NCBI RefSeq assembly: GCF_001679925.1
Contig: NZ_LYUZ01000114.1
Coordinates: 139,807-173,866 of the forward strand
Source of the DNA: Leisingera sp. JC1
Lineage (GTDB): Bacteria > Pseudomonadota > Alphaproteobacteria > Rhodobacterales > Rhodobacteraceae
DNA: 34,060 nucleotides
Direction of reading: 5' to 3'
Positions 1 to 8,895 of this stretch are shown here, in pieces; the first letter of the stretch is position 1; each line of letters opens with the position of its first letter. The notes beneath the pieces are model-generated. The model searched no databases, was not told the origin of the DNA, and worked only from the letters and a program-made list of their open reading frames with translations. The position numbers and the translations under genes are program-made.

Positions 1-31
1 GCGGGGCTGGCGGCAGTGTAACCGGGCGGGG

Positions 32-799
32 CTATTGAAATAAACCGGCAATCCGCTGGCGCAGCCCGCGTTTTTTGCCTGTCTCCTCCGGGCTGTCTGC
101 TGCCAGTGCCTGCAGCTCAGCCGGGCGCGGCTGCGGGCGCAGGCCCGGTGCGGGCGCTGCGGAGACATTGCGCTGCGGGACCGCGGCGGTTTCCAGCGAT
201 GGCAGTGTGGAGGCCTCCAGGGTGCGGTGGGTCATCTCGTTCAGCAGGGCGGCGCCGTGGCTGCCAAGCGCCCGGCTGCCCTCGGGCGCATAAAGCGCCA
301 GTGCGATCAGGTGGCGGTCAAGCACGAAGGCACCGCGCCAGTGCACCGGGCTGGCGCTGTCGGCGACGGCGCCGGGGAACTCCAGCTTGACCAGCGGCAG
401 GAGCTGGTCCTCGCGGGTTTCAAGCACCTTGGCGTCCGGGAACATGGCGGCGATGTCGGCGGCCTGCGGTGCGGCAGCGGCGGGTTTGGCCGGGCCGATC
501 GAGGCGGTGAGCACGGCGGACTTGCGGGCGCCGAACCAGTTCTGGCGGCCCATCCGGCTGCAATGGGCAAGAAGGGCAAAGCCGCCGTCCTTGTCGGTCT
601 GGCTGCTGCGCCGGTCGAAACAATAGGCGCCGGGTGCGGCCAGCAGCACATCGCCGCCGCCGAAGGACATCACCTGCACCCCGGCCTGCGGCGCCTGGCT
701 GGCGGTGCGGGAGGCAAAGGGCATGCCTTGGGGCGCCGGGCTGCATCCCGCCACTGCGAGGGCGGCGAGCACAATCGCTGCCGCCGCGCCGCGCCGCAT
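32..799 (-). CDS. putative lipoprotein, function unknown
   Basis: This encodes about 255 residues. The N-terminus has a short basic start, a hydrophobic stretch, and a lipobox ending VAGC with the acylated cysteine at residue 19, so I infer export and lipid anchoring in the cell envelope. I chose the ATG at 799 because it sits directly before the signal peptide and has a GGAAAGG ribosome site upstream. A longer reading from a TTG at 970 would bury the signal peptide. The middle part (residues ~30-200) is a compact domain with several aromatic residues that I cannot assign to a family. The tail is rich in proline, alanine and basic residues. It is divergent from the CPBP protease gene, with 223 bases between them. 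Its function is not recognisable from sequence. Confidence 0.75.
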   Translation of the reverse strand: MRRGAAAAIVLAALAVAGCSPAPQGMPFASRTASQAPQAGVQVMSFGGGDVLLAAPGAYCFDRRSSQTDKDGGFALLAHCSRMGRQNWFGARKSAVLTASIGPAKPAAAAPQAADIAAMFPDAKVLETREDQLLPLVKLEFPGAVADSASPVHWRGAFVLDRHLIALALYAPEGSRALGSHGAALLNEMTHRTLEASTLPSLETAAVPQRNVSAAPAPGLRPQPRPAELQALAADSPEETGKKRGLRQRIAGLFQ

Positions 800-950
800 G
801 GGCGCCTTTCCGCCGGGCGCGGCAAAAGGCACGGGTTTCCCGTTGCTTGTTCTGATCACTGCTGGTCCTGCCGGTCTTGTTTTTTTACGGGAATCATTAC
901 GGAGCGGGGTGCAGGGCGGCAAGCCTGAACCGCCGTCTGACGTGCCTGCC

Positions 951-978
951 TTGCCTTGGCGTTGCAGCAATGCATAAC
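951..978 (+). promoter_or_regulatory. possible sigma70-type promoter for the CPBP protease gene
   Basis: TTGCCT at 951-956 is followed 16 bases later by CATAAC at 973-978, about 45 bases before the start codon. The match to the -10 consensus is only moderate. No operator-like symmetry is visible in the rest of the 800-1022 gap. Confidence 0.3.
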
Positions 979-1022
979 GTGGGCCGGATTGCCGCCTGAT
1001 CCCGAAGCGGCGCGGAGGACCT

Positions 1023-1913
1023 ATGCACGACAGGCACAGCTACAGGGCGCATGAGGCGCTGGTGCGCTACGCCCGGCATCAGCCGGCGCTGTGGCGCCTG
1101 ATGCTGGGGCTGGTGCTAGTGGCCGCGGTCAGCTTTGCCCTGACGGCGGCGCTGCAGGTGGTCGTGGCAGGGATGTTCCCGGGCGACTGGCTGCTGGGGC
1201 TGGCGGATGGCAGCACGCCGGGCGCGATGCTGGTGCTCTTGGGCAGCTTTGCCTTTCTGTCGCTGGGGGTGGCGATGGCGGCGCGGCTGTTCCACCAGCG
1301 CGGCTTTGCCACCGTGACAGGCCATCTGCGTCCGCTTGTGCATCAGTTCGGGCGGGTCAGCCTGTATCTCCTGGGGCTCAGCCTGCTGCTGATGGCCCTG
1401 CCGCCCTATGACATGGGGCCGCCGATGACCCGGAACCTGCCGTTCTGGACCTGGTTCGGCCTGCTGCCGCTGTCCATCGCGGCGGTGCTGGTGCAGACCG
1501 GATCGGAGGAGATCCTGTTCCGCGGCTATATCCAGCAGGGGCTGGCGGCACGGTTCCGCCACCCGGCTGTCTGGCTGCTGGGGCCCTCGGCTCTGTTTGC
1601 ACTGGGACATTACCTGCCGGCCGAGGCCGGGGACAATGCATTGGTGATCACTGCCTGGGCCGGGCTGTTCGGGGTGCTGATGGCGGACCTGACCGCACGG
1701 GCCGGAACCCTCGGCCCGGCAATGGCGGTGCATTTCTTCAACAACGTCACTGCCCTGTTGCTGTTCGGCTCGCCCACCAGCCTCAATGGGCTGGCGCTCT
1801 ATCTGATCCCCTTTGATCTCGCCGACGTGCAGGCGCTGCGGCCGTGGATGGCGGTGGATTTCCTTCTGATGGGTGTCAGCTGGCTCTGCGCAAGGCTTGC
1901 CATACGCCGCTGA
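1023..1913 (+). CDS. CPBP family intramembrane metalloprotease
   Basis: This is a 296-residue polytopic membrane protein of the CPBP (CAAX protease and bacteriocin-processing, formerly Abi) family. The three conserved motifs are visible: EExxxR (E162, E163, R167), a downstream FxxxH histidine (H196 in FALGH), and HxxxN (H237, N241). In characterised members these residues form the intramembrane metal site. Hydrophobic segments flank the motifs throughout. Known relatives process prenylated proteins, peptides or membrane regulators, and the substrate here cannot be inferred. The ATG at 1023 has a strong CGGAGGA site just upstream. It is followed 63 bases later by accD on the same strand with no clear terminator between, so some read-through is likely. 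Confidence 0.9.
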   Translation: MHDRHSYRAHEALVRYARHQPALWRLMLGLVLVAAVSFALTAALQVVVAGMFPGDWLLGLADGSTPGAMLVLLGSFAFLSLGVAMAARLFHQRGFATVTGHLRPLVHQFGRVSLYLLGLSLLLMALPPYDMGPPMTRNLPFWTWFGLLPLSIAAVLVQTGSEEILFRGYIQQGLAARFRHPAVWLLGPSALFALGHYLPAEAGDNALVITAWAGLFGVLMADLTARAGTLGPAMAVHFFNNVTALLLFGSPTSLNGLALYLIPFDLADVQALRPWMAVDFLLMGVSWLCARLAIRR

Positions 1914-1976
1914 TTGCAATTGCGGCAAATGCGCCTTATCTGGGGGACAAACCGCGCCCCCGGAGAGGCAAGCAAT

Positions 1977-2930
1977 ATGAACTGGATCACCAACTACGTC
2001 CGGCCCAAGATCAACTCGATCTTTTCGCGCCGCGAAGTGCCCGAGAACCTTTGGCAGAAATGCGATGAATGCGGCACCATGCTGTTTCACCGCGAGCTGA
2101 GCGACAATCAGAACGTCTGCACCAGCTGCGGCCATCACATGAACATCACTCCGCGCGACCGTTTCATCGCGCTGTTCGACGGCGGTGTCTTCACCGAGGT
2201 CGCGGTGCCGGAGCCGCTGACCGACCCCTTGAAGTTCAAGGACCAGAAAAAATACCCGGAGCGGATCAAGGCGGCGCAGAAGAAGACCGGCGAGAAAGAC
2301 GCGATGCTGGTGGCTGCCGGTGAAATCGGCCGCACGCCGATCATCGCTGCCGCGCAGGACTTCTCCTATATGGGCGGGTCCATGGGCATGTATGTGGGCA
2401 ACGCGATCATCGCCGCGGCTGAGGAAGCCGTGAAGCTGGGCCGCCCGCTGGTGCTGTTCTCCGCCGCTGGCGGCGCCCGGATGCAGGAAGGCATCCTGTC
2501 GCTGATGCAGATGCCGCGCACCACCGTTGCGGTGGAGATGCTGAAAGAGGCGGGACTGCCCTATATCGTGGTGCTGACCCATCCGACCACCGGCGGCGTC
2601 ACCGCGTCTTATGCGATGCTGGGCGATGTGCATATCGCCGAACCGAACGCGCTCATTTGCTTTGCCGGCCCCCGCGTGATCGAGCAGACCATCCGCGAGA
2701 AGCTGCCCGAGGGCTTCCAGCGCGCCGAGTACCTGCTGGACCACGGCATGCTGGACCGGGTGACCCCGCGCACCGAGATGCGCGAAGAGCTGATCACCAT
2801 CATCCGCATGCTGATGGGTCTGCCGCCGCAGGTGGCGGGCGATCTGCCCGCGCCGGCGGAAGAAGAAGCCGCTGCCAAGGCCGCAAACGCGCCGGCGGAT
2901 GGCGCAGTCAGCGAAGAAGCTGCCGAGTAA
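1977..2930 (+). CDS. accD: acetyl-CoA carboxylase carboxyltransferase subunit beta
   Basis: This is the beta subunit of the carboxyltransferase half of acetyl-CoA carboxylase. With AccA it moves the carboxyl group from carboxybiotin to acetyl-CoA, giving malonyl-CoA for fatty acid synthesis in the cytoplasm. The 317-residue length is normal. The N-terminal zinc ribbon is complete (C29, C32, C48, C51), and the crotonase-like carboxyltransferase core follows, with the glycine-rich stretches [11 protein letters not shown] and [16 protein letters not shown]. The ATG at 1977 has GGAGAGG eight bases upstream and gives the conserved N-terminus [11 protein letters not shown]. An in-frame extension to 1914 has no such support. 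The C-terminal ~30 residues are an alanine/glutamate-rich tail. It is followed by folC on the same strand, a pairing common in alphaproteobacteria. Confidence 0.98.
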   Translation: MNWITNYVRPKINSIFSRREVPENLWQKCDECGTMLFHRELSDNQNVCTSCGHHMNITPRDRFIALFDGGVFTEVAVPEPLTDPLKFKDQKKYPERIKAAQKKTGEKDAMLVAAGEIGRTPIIAAAQDFSYMGGSMGMYVGNAIIAAAEEAVKLGRPLVLFSAAGGARMQEGILSLMQMPRTTVAVEMLKEAGLPYIVVLTHPTTGGVTASYAMLGDVHIAEPNALICFAGPRVIEQTIREKLPEGFQRAEYLLDHGMLDRVTPRTEMREELITIIRMLMGLPPQVAGDLPAPAEEEAAAKAANAPADGAVSEEAAE

Positions 2931-2968
2931 ACCGGTTTAGATAGATACGCCTGGCCGAGAAGGCCGGT

Positions 2969-3004
2969 CAGCGCCCGTCCCTTCCAGGGCGGGCGCTGTT
3001 CTTT
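2969..3004 (+). terminator. intrinsic terminator-like hairpin after accD
   Basis: The arms CAGCGCCCG and CGGGCGCTG pair perfectly, with additional CCC/GGG pairing inside, and TTCTTT follows. It lies in the 112-base gap between accD and folC, so folC transcription may be reduced or may need its own promoter. Confidence 0.6.
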
Positions 3005-3042
3005 GCCACACACGACTTTCCGACCTGACAGGACCCAGGCTG

Positions 3043-4311
3043 ATGACCCAGACCTCCGACGCGATCCTCGCCCGCATGATGGCGCTGCACCCCAAGATCA
3101 TCGACCTGACGCTGGACCGGGTCTGGCGGCTGCTGGCGGCGCTGGACAACCCGCAGGAAAACCTGCCGCCGGTGATCCACCTGGCCGGCACCAACGGCAA
3201 GGGCTCGACCCAGGCGATGATCCGGGCGGGGCTTGAGGGCATGGGCAAAAGCGTGCACGCCTATACCTCGCCGCATCTGGCGCGGTTTCATGAGCGGATC
3301 CGGCTGGCGGGGGAGCTGATCTCGGAGGCGCATCTGACTGAGGTTCTGGATGAGTGCTATGCTAGGAACGGCGGCGAGAACATCACCTATTTCGAGATCA
3401 CCACGGTGGCCGGCCTCTTGGCGTTTTCCCGCACCCCTGCGGATTTCACCCTGCTGGAGGTTGGCCTGGGCGGGCGCCTGGACGCGACCAACGTGATCAC
3501 GCCGGAGGTGTCGGTGATCACCCCGATCTCGATCGATCATGAGCAGTTCCTGGGCAACACGCTGACCAAGATCGCGGCCGAGAAGGCCGGCATCATCAAG
3601 CGCGGTGTGCCGGTTGTGGTTGGCCCGCAGCCCGAGGAGGCAATGGAGGTGATCGAAGCCACCGCTGCCCGTCTTAGCGCGCCGTTGATTGCATACGGCC
3701 AGCACTGGCATGTCTACGAAGAGCGCGGCCGGCTGGTGTTCCAGGACGAAAACGGCCTCTTGGATCTGCCTTTGCCGGCCCTCTTGGGCGCGCATCAGAT
3801 CCAGAACGCTGGTGCGGCGCTGGCAGCGCTGCGCCACCTGGGCGCGGATGAGGCGGCCTGCGAGGCGGCGATGACGAACGCAGAATGGCCCGCGCGTATG
3901 CAGAAGCTGAAAACCGGCCCGCTGGTGGAGGCCGCACCGCAGGCCGAGCTGTGGCTGGACGGCGGCCACAACGCCGCGGCGGGCATTGCGCTGGCGGACG
4001 TGCTGGCGAAACTGCCGGCGCGCCCCACGCATCTGATCTGCGGCATGCTGAACACCAAGGACGTGAGCGGCTACATGGCCCCGCTGGCACCGCATGTTGC
4101 CAGCCTGACCGCGATTTCGATCCCGGATGAGATCAACACGCTGAGCGCCGAAGAAACCGAGGCCGCGGCCAAGTCTGTGGGCATCGAGGCCGGCAAGGCG
4201 GAAAGCACGATGGCAGCGCTGAAAGCGATCACCGCCAAGGACCCGCAGGCGCGGGTGCTGATTTGCGGTTCGCTCTATCTGGCGGGCCATATCCTGCGCG
4301 AAAACGGCTGA
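3043..4311 (+). CDS. folC: bifunctional dihydrofolate synthase / folylpolyglutamate synthase
   Basis: This enzyme joins L-glutamate to dihydropteroate and extends the gamma-glutamyl tail of folates, using ATP, in the cytoplasm. The 422-residue length is typical. The Mur-ligase-type P-loop GTNGKGS is at residues 49-55, followed by the family sequence TSPHLARFHERIR. Further on are the conserved blocks EVGLGGRLDATN, IDHEQFLGNT and, in the C-terminal glutamate-ligase domain, LDGGHNAAAG. The start ATG at 3043 gives a normal N-terminus. It follows accD and a hairpin terminator, as in many alphaproteobacteria. Confidence 0.97.
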   Translation: MTQTSDAILARMMALHPKIIDLTLDRVWRLLAALDNPQENLPPVIHLAGTNGKGSTQAMIRAGLEGMGKSVHAYTSPHLARFHERIRLAGELISEAHLTEVLDECYARNGGENITYFEITTVAGLLAFSRTPADFTLLEVGLGGRLDATNVITPEVSVITPISIDHEQFLGNTLTKIAAEKAGIIKRGVPVVVGPQPEEAMEVIEATAARLSAPLIAYGQHWHVYEERGRLVFQDENGLLDLPLPALLGAHQIQNAGAALAALRHLGADEAACEAAMTNAEWPARMQKLKTGPLVEAAPQAELWLDGGHNAAAGIALADVLAKLPARPTHLICGMLNTKDVSGYMAPLAPHVASLTAISIPDEINTLSAEETEAAAKSVGIEAGKAESTMAALKAITAKDPQARVLICGSLYLAGHILRENG

Positions 4312-4324
4312 GGCTTACGGCTGC

Positions 4325-4345
4325 GGCGGGGGAGGTTCTCCCGCC
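4325..4345 (+). terminator. hairpin just after folC
   Basis: GGCGGGGGAG, a three-base loop and CTCCCGCC form a GC-rich stem with a two-base bulge, starting 14 bases after the folC stop. There is no clear U-run, so termination strength is uncertain. Confidence 0.4.
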
Positions 4346-4370
4346 CGGCTTCGGCCTGCCGGTCTCATCC

Positions 4371-4403
4371 CGTTGGGCACGGCGCCGCTGGCGCGGCGTG
4401 GCC
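4371..4403. repeat. intergenic palindromic element, CGTTGGGC type
   Basis: The block begins CGTTGGGCACGGC and folds as an imperfect GC-rich hairpin ending GGCGTGGCC. The opening block recurs at 16528-16539 and 31396-31406, also between genes. It lies in the 164-base convergent gap between folC and the bestrophin gene, which otherwise shows only hairpins. Confidence 0.45.
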
Positions 4404-4443
4404 ATTCTTCATCTTTCCGGAAGTACTCCGGGGGTGAGGCCGA

Positions 4444-4459
4444 GGGGGCCAGCGCCCCC
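4444..4459. terminator. hairpin between convergent folC and bestrophin genes
   Basis: GGGGGC and GCCCCC pair around a four-base loop, 17 bases from the stop codon of the minus-strand gene, with a pyrimidine-rich TTCTTCCC on the plus side. It could serve both directions. Confidence 0.4.
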
Positions 4460-4475
4460 TTCTTCCCTCCGCCCC

Positions 4476-5381
4476 CTAGTCCAGAACGTAGTCAACCGGC
4501 TCCAGCCGGGGCGGCGCCTCGCGGCCGAGGGCGTTGCAGACCGAGATTTCCATCACCCGGCACATGGCGCTGAGCGGCACCGAATTGGCCTGCTTGCGGA
4601 ACGGGTGTTCCAGCTCATGGGTGACCTCGGCGAGGCCGAAGAACACATAAGCCACCACTGCAGCCACCAGCGGTTCGAACCAGCCGGCGCTGTCCAAGAG
4701 GGCAAAGGGCAGCAGCAGGCAGTAGAGATAGGTGGTGCGCCAGACCAGCAGCGAATAAACGAAGGGCAAGGGCGTGGTCAGCAGCCGCTCGTTCCCGGCC
4801 TGGGCGGCGGGGAAGGCGGCCAGGCGTTCCGCCAGGGCGCGCTGGCCGAAGCCGTCGATGCGGCCGTCCTCTGCCATCTCGCGCAGGCGGGCGGCGATGT
4901 CCCGCAGCGCGGCGTTGGGGCCGTTGGGGTCCCGCATCAGCGTCTCTGCCGCCTCCGGGCCGACCCAATGCTCCACCGTCTCCCGCACCTCATCGCCGCG
5001 CAGCTGGGCGCGGTGCAGGTGGTGGAAGGCAAGGATGCGAGTCAGGATGAAGTCCTCGTCGGGGCCTTTGCCCGCGAAGATCCTGAGTTCCTGCGCCAGG
5101 CTGCGCACGTCGGAGACCATGCGTCCCCAGATCCGCCGCGCCTCCCACCAGCGGTCATAGGCGGCGTTGTTGCGGAAGCTGAGGAACAGCGACAGCGACA
5201 GGCCGAAAACTCCCATCGCGGCGATGGAAATCTGCGGCATCGCGATAACGTAGCGGTCCAGCACCAGCACCAAGAGCGCCCAGAGCGCGGCGCCGATGAT
5301 ATTGGGCAGGATGCGCGGCACCACCGATCCGTTCAGGATCAGGAAGATCTCCCGCCGCCGGGGCGTATCGCGGACGATCAT
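4476..5381 (-). CDS. bestrophin family membrane protein
   Basis: This is a 301-residue bacterial bestrophin (formerly UPF0187). Eukaryotic bestrophins are anion channels, and some bacterial homologues conduct cations, so ion selectivity is not settled by homology. The family signature NNAAYDRWWEARRIWG lies near residues 70-85, after two N-terminal hydrophobic segments, and a second hydrophobic pair follows in the middle (around LVWRTTYLYCLLLPFALL). The conserved C-terminal block includes GLAEVTHELEHPF. Its start codon overlaps the zapE stop by four bases (ATGA), so the two genes are translationally coupled and zapE is read first. No functional link between bestrophins and ZapE is known to me. 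Confidence 0.9.
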   Translation of the reverse strand: MIVRDTPRRREIFLILNGSVVPRILPNIIGAALWALLVLVLDRYVIAMPQISIAAMGVFGLSLSLFLSFRNNAAYDRWWEARRIWGRMVSDVRSLAQELRIFAGKGPDEDFILTRILAFHHLHRAQLRGDEVRETVEHWVGPEAAETLMRDPNGPNAALRDIAARLREMAEDGRIDGFGQRALAERLAAFPAAQAGNERLLTTPLPFVYSLLVWRTTYLYCLLLPFALLDSAGWFEPLVAAVVAYVFFGLAEVTHELEHPFRKQANSVPLSAMCRVMEISVCNALGREAPPRLEPVDYVLD

Positions 5382-6454
5382 CGGCTGTCCGCTCCCCAGT
5401 CCTTGTCCTGCATCTCGCGCAGGCGGGAGGCGGTGCGTTCGAATTCAAACGTGCCTTCGCCCTCGACATAGAGCATCTCGGGCTGCGCCGCCGCCGAGCA
5501 GATCAGCCGCACCTTGGCCTCGTACAAGGCGTCGATCAGGGTCACAAACCGCTTGGCCTCGTTGAAGTTGTTGCGGGAAAGGCGCGGGATGTCCTCCAGA
5601 ACCAGCACCTTCACCTCTTCGGCGATGGCGAGGTAGTCGCCCGGCCCCAGCATCTTGCCGCAGAGGTCATAGAAGGTGGCGCGCGCCACGCCGTTGCGGA
5701 AGGCGGGCAGGGTGACTTCGCGCCCCGTCACCTCCAGCGTCAGCGGCTGCGCTGCGCCGCCGCCCGACAGATCCTGCCAGATCGCCCGGATCAAAGCGCG
5801 GGCCTCGCCGTCCACGGGCGCAAAATAGACCTGCGCCCCGGTCAGCCGGTCCTGCCGGTAATCGGTGGCGCTGACCATTTCATGCACCGCCATATGCTCC
5901 TTGATCAGATCGATGAAGGGCAGGAACAGCTGGCGGTTGAGGCCGTTTTTATACAGATCGTCCGGCACCCGGTTGGAGGTGGTGATGACGGTGACACCGG
6001 CGGCAAACAGCGCCTCGAACAGGCGCCCGACGATCATTGCGTCGGTGATGTCGGTGATCTGCATCTCGTCAAAGGCCAGCAGCCGCACGGACTCCGCGAC
6101 CTCTGCCGCTGCCGGGGCCAGCGCGTCCTCGACACCGTCCTGGCGGGCCTGGTGCATCCTGGCGTGGATTTCCTGCATGAAGGCGTGGAAATGCACCCGG
6201 CGCGACGGGATGCCGTCGAGGCTGTCGACAAACAGGTCCATCAGCATCGACTTGCCGCGCCCGACCCCGCCCCAGAGGTAAAGCCCCTGCACCGGTTCAT
6301 ACTCCGCCTTGCGGAAGAAGCCGCGTTTCACCGGCGGCGCCATCAGCCCTTCGGCGATGCGGTCGAAATGGGGAAGCACGGCCTCCTGGGCCGGATCGGG
6401 CTTCAATTCGCCTGCGTCAATCTTCTGCCGGTACAGCGTGGTCAGATGGGTCAT
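5378..6454 (-). CDS. zapE: AFG1/ZapE family ATPase
   Basis: This is a 358-residue AFG1-like ATPase, the family of E. coli ZapE (a cell-division protein acting on the Z-ring) and mitochondrial Afg1/Lace1. The Walker A motif GGVGRGKS is in the N-terminal third and is preceded by the family sequence GLYLWGG. Walker B appears as LLAFDEMQITD, and the sensor region as VTVITTSNRVPDDLY. The length is typical. It is the first gene of a two-gene unit with the bestrophin. The ribosome site is weak, and the start was chosen because the conserved N-terminus begins there. The name rests on family membership, and its role in this organism is inferred. Confidence 0.93.
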   Translation of the reverse strand: MTHLTTLYRQKIDAGELKPDPAQEAVLPHFDRIAEGLMAPPVKRGFFRKAEYEPVQGLYLWGGVGRGKSMLMDLFVDSLDGIPSRRVHFHAFMQEIHARMHQARQDGVEDALAPAAAEVAESVRLLAFDEMQITDITDAMIVGRLFEALFAAGVTVITTSNRVPDDLYKNGLNRQLFLPFIDLIKEHMAVHEMVSATDYRQDRLTGAQVYFAPVDGEARALIRAIWQDLSGGGAAQPLTLEVTGREVTLPAFRNGVARATFYDLCGKMLGPGDYLAIAEEVKVLVLEDIPRLSRNNFNEAKRFVTLIDALYEAKVRLICSAAAQPEMLYVEGEGTFEFERTASRLREMQDKDWGADSR

Positions 6455-6558
6455 GGCACAGGGATAGCGCGGGGCGCGGGGGATGGGAAGCGGGGGTTTT
6501 GGCTATGCAGCTTTGCGAGTTGCTACAATGAAGCAAAAACCCCTGATGCCGCCTCACA

Positions 6559-6590
6559 TCAAAAATTCTTAAGGATGCGCTCAAAAATCC
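6559..6590. repeat. two direct repeats 22 bases apart in the zapE/MFS divergent gap
   Basis: TCAAAAATTCT at 6559 and TCAAAAATCCT at 6581 are spaced two helical turns apart, 60-90 bases before the MFS start. The spacing fits a regulator binding site, but nothing identifies the regulator. The rest of the 194-base gap shows no clear promoter. Confidence 0.35.
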
Positions 6591-6648
6591 TGATTTGACC
6601 GGGCGGCAAATTTCCCTGAGGGTTCACCGGCTTATCAGGAGAGAGCTT

Positions 6649-7902
6649 ATGGACCGTTCTGCGCCGCTGTTTACCCCCGTTCTGATCGTCGGCTGCATCA
6701 TCATCATGGTGAGCTTTGCGGTGCGCGCCTCCTTCGGGGTCTTTCAGATCCCGATTGCGGAGGAGTTCGGCTGGCTGCGCTCGGAGTTTTCGCTGGCGAT
6801 TGCGATCCAGAATCTGGCCTGGGGCATCGGGCAGCCGATTTTCGGTGCCGTTGCCGAGAAGATCGGCGACCGCAAGGCGATCATCATGGGGGCGGTTGTT
6901 TATGCCGCGGGCCTCGTGCTGAGCGCCATGTCGGCAACGCCGTTTGAGATGCAATCCTATGAATGGCTGGTGGGCTTTGGCATTGCGGGCACCGGCTTTG
7001 GTGTGGTGCTGGCGGTTGTGGGGCGGGCGAGCTCTGACGAGAACCGCTCGATGTCGCTGGCGATTGTCACCGCGGCCGGGTCCGCCGGGCAGATCTTCGG
7101 CGCGCCGACGGCGGAGTGGCTGCTGGGTTTCCTGCCTTGGCAGACGATTTTCCTGATGTTTGCCGGCGTGGTGCTGGCGCTGATTGCACTGCTGCCCTTG
7201 ATGCGCGCACCGGAGGCGGCCTCCAGGATGGAGCTGGAAGAGAGCATGGGTGCGATCCTGAAGAAGGCGCTCAAGGATCCGTCCTATACGCTGATCTTCC
7301 TCGGCTTCTTCAGCTGCGGCTATCAGCTGGCCTTTGTCACTGCGCATTTCCCGGCCTTCGTCACTGAGATGTGCGGGCCGATCCTGCCGGGCGGAGCGCT
7401 GCATTCCATCGGCATCACCACCACCTCGGCGCTGGGCGCGGCGGCGATTTCGCTGATCGGCGCGGCCAATGTCGGTGGCACCCTGCTGGCGGGCTACCTG
7501 GGCAAGCGCTATTCCAAGAAATACCTGCTGGCGGCGATCTATACCGGGCGGACCATTGCCGCGGCGGCGTTCATCATGTTCCCGATCACGCCCCTAAGTG
7601 TCATCATCTTCTCGGTCGCCATGGGCTCGCTGTGGCTGGCGACAGTGCCGCTGACCTCCGGCCTGGTCGCGCATATTTACGGGTTGCGCTACATGGGGAC
7701 GCTGTACGGCATCGTGTTCTTCAGCCACCAACTGGGCAGCTTCCTGGGCGTGTGGCTGGGCGGGCGGATGTATGACGCCTATGGCGATTACACCCTGGTC
7801 TGGTGGATCGGTGTCGGTGTCGGTGCGTTCAGCGCGATTGTGCACCTGCCGGTGAAGGAGCGGCCGCTGGGTCAGGCAGCGGCGGTGCCGGCGGCGGCGT
7901 AA
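6649..7902 (+). CDS. MFS transporter
   Basis: This is a major facilitator superfamily permease of 417 residues with about twelve hydrophobic segments. A motif-A-like loop between segments 2 and 3 reads FGAVAEKIGDRKA, and a second half-repeat loop LGKRYSKKY follows the long cytoplasmic centre (residues ~195-220). The ATG at 6649 was chosen over an upstream TTG at 6595 because AGGAGAG sits five bases before it and the first membrane segment then starts normally. General appearance is that of proton-linked monocarboxylate-type carriers, but the substrate cannot be read from the sequence. It is transcribed alone, divergent from zapE and convergent with the alpha/beta hydrolase gene. Confidence 0.9.
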   Translation: MDRSAPLFTPVLIVGCIIIMVSFAVRASFGVFQIPIAEEFGWLRSEFSLAIAIQNLAWGIGQPIFGAVAEKIGDRKAIIMGAVVYAAGLVLSAMSATPFEMQSYEWLVGFGIAGTGFGVVLAVVGRASSDENRSMSLAIVTAAGSAGQIFGAPTAEWLLGFLPWQTIFLMFAGVVLALIALLPLMRAPEAASRMELEESMGAILKKALKDPSYTLIFLGFFSCGYQLAFVTAHFPAFVTEMCGPILPGGALHSIGITTTSALGAAAISLIGAANVGGTLLAGYLGKRYSKKYLLAAIYTGRTIAAAAFIMFPITPLSVIIFSVAMGSLWLATVPLTSGLVAHIYGLRYMGTLYGIVFFSHQLGSFLGVWLGGRMYDAYGDYTLVWWIGVGVGAFSAIVHLPVKERPLGQAAAVPAAA

Positions 7903-7965
7903 CGCCGGCGGGCCGGCCCCGGAGCACTTTCCAAAGAAGACGCAGACCGGCCGCTGGCGCCGCTG

Positions 7966-8895
7966 TCAAAGCAACCCGCGGCGGTGGTTTGCCGCGATGA
8001 TCTCCAGCACGTCCTCGGTGTGGGTATAGGGCAGCCCGTGGCCGGCGCCTGCGATCTCCTCCTGCCGGACGGAGCGGGCGCGCTCTGCCAGGCGGCCGGC
8101 TGAGGTGTGCGGGATCACAGCGTCGTCCTGTCCCCAGATTGCCAGTGCGGGCACGCCTTTGCTGTGCAGGCTGCGCAACTCTCCGGTGAAATCCTCGTTC
8201 AGGATGCCGCGGAGCGAGGCGAGCACCGCGGGGATGAAGCCGCGGTACCGCAATTCCTGCTGTTGCAGGTCGACGATGCCGGGAACCGAGGAGGGCAGTT
8301 TGCGCTCAGCCTCGGTGCCGCGGATGTGCAGGGACGGGTAGATCGCGTGCATCAGCCAGCCGCCGATCAGCGGGATGTGCCGGATGACCTGCGTCACCCG
8401 GTCCGGGCTGCGCCCGAAACCGGCGGGTGCCAGCAGGATCAGTTCGCGCAGGCGTTCAGGATGAGCGGCGGCAAAGGCGGTGGCGATAGCGCCGCCCATG
8501 GAATAGCCGATCAGGGTGAAATCATCGCTGACCTCCTGGTCCTGCAGCAGCTCCTCCAGCTGGCTGAGGAAGAAGGCGCGGTCCTGAGGGCCGGAGGGGC
8601 GGTCCGAGTAGCCGCGGCCGTAGAGGTCGTAGGTCAGCACCCTATAGCCCATGGCGCCCAGCCCCTTGGCAATGCCGTTCCACACGAAGGAGGGGGTGGT
8701 GAGCCCGTGCACGCAGACCGCGACGGGGCCGCGCAGCGGGCCGGTCCAGCGGTAGTGGGTGCAGCCGCCGGGCAGCTGCGCCAGCGCGCCGGGGGCGGTC
8801 TGGCGTACCTGGGCGTTCATCGGTTTGCGCAGGCGCTCGCGCAGGAAGGGTGCCAGGGCGATGGCAACGGCAGCAAGGAGCAGCAGCCAGATCAT
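7966..8895 (-). CDS. alpha/beta hydrolase with N-terminal membrane anchor
   Basis: This is a 309-residue alpha/beta-fold hydrolase. Residues 2-16 are strongly hydrophobic (an uncleaved anchor or signal). The oxyanion region is VHGL (residues 62-65). The nucleophile elbow is GYSMGG with Ser132, an aspartate candidate lies in IWGQDDAVIP, and the histidine in GAGHGLPY. The complete triad suggests an active esterase, lipase or carbon-carbon bond hydrolase, with unknown substrate. The ATG at 8895 overlaps the stop of the preceding ornithine-cyclodeaminase family gene by four bases, so it is the last gene of that operon. An ATG five codons upstream is possible but lies inside the preceding gene. 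Confidence 0.88.
   Translation of the reverse strand: MIWLLLLAAVAIALAPFLRERLRKPMNAQVRQTAPGALAQLPGGCTHYRWTGPLRGPVAVCVHGLTTPSFVWNGIAKGLGAMGYRVLTYDLYGRGYSDRPSGPQDRAFFLSQLEELLQDQEVSDDFTLIGYSMGGAIATAFAAAHPERLRELILLAPAGFGRSPDRVTQVIRHIPLIGGWLMHAIYPSLHIRGTEAERKLPSSVPGIVDLQQQELRYRGFIPAVLASLRGILNEDFTGELRSLHSKGVPALAIWGQDDAVIPHTSAGRLAERARSVRQEEIAGAGHGLPYTHTEDVLEIIAANHRRGLL

Noticed and set aside
1-21. A plus-strand frame ending in TAA at 19-21 (six codons visible) that could be the end of a gene from outside the window
   Set aside because: Six codons carry no family information. The position, convergent with the lipoprotein gene, is plausible, but it cannot be supported.
1116-2744. Long 542-codon open frame on the minus strand
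   Set aside because: It lies opposite the CPBP protease and accD genes, is rich in His/Gln/Arg typical of antisense reading of GC-rich coding DNA, and shows no domain.
2968-4290. 440-codon minus-strand open frame opposite folC
   Set aside because: It is the antisense shadow of folC. Composition is Arg/Gln/His-rich with no recognisable motif.
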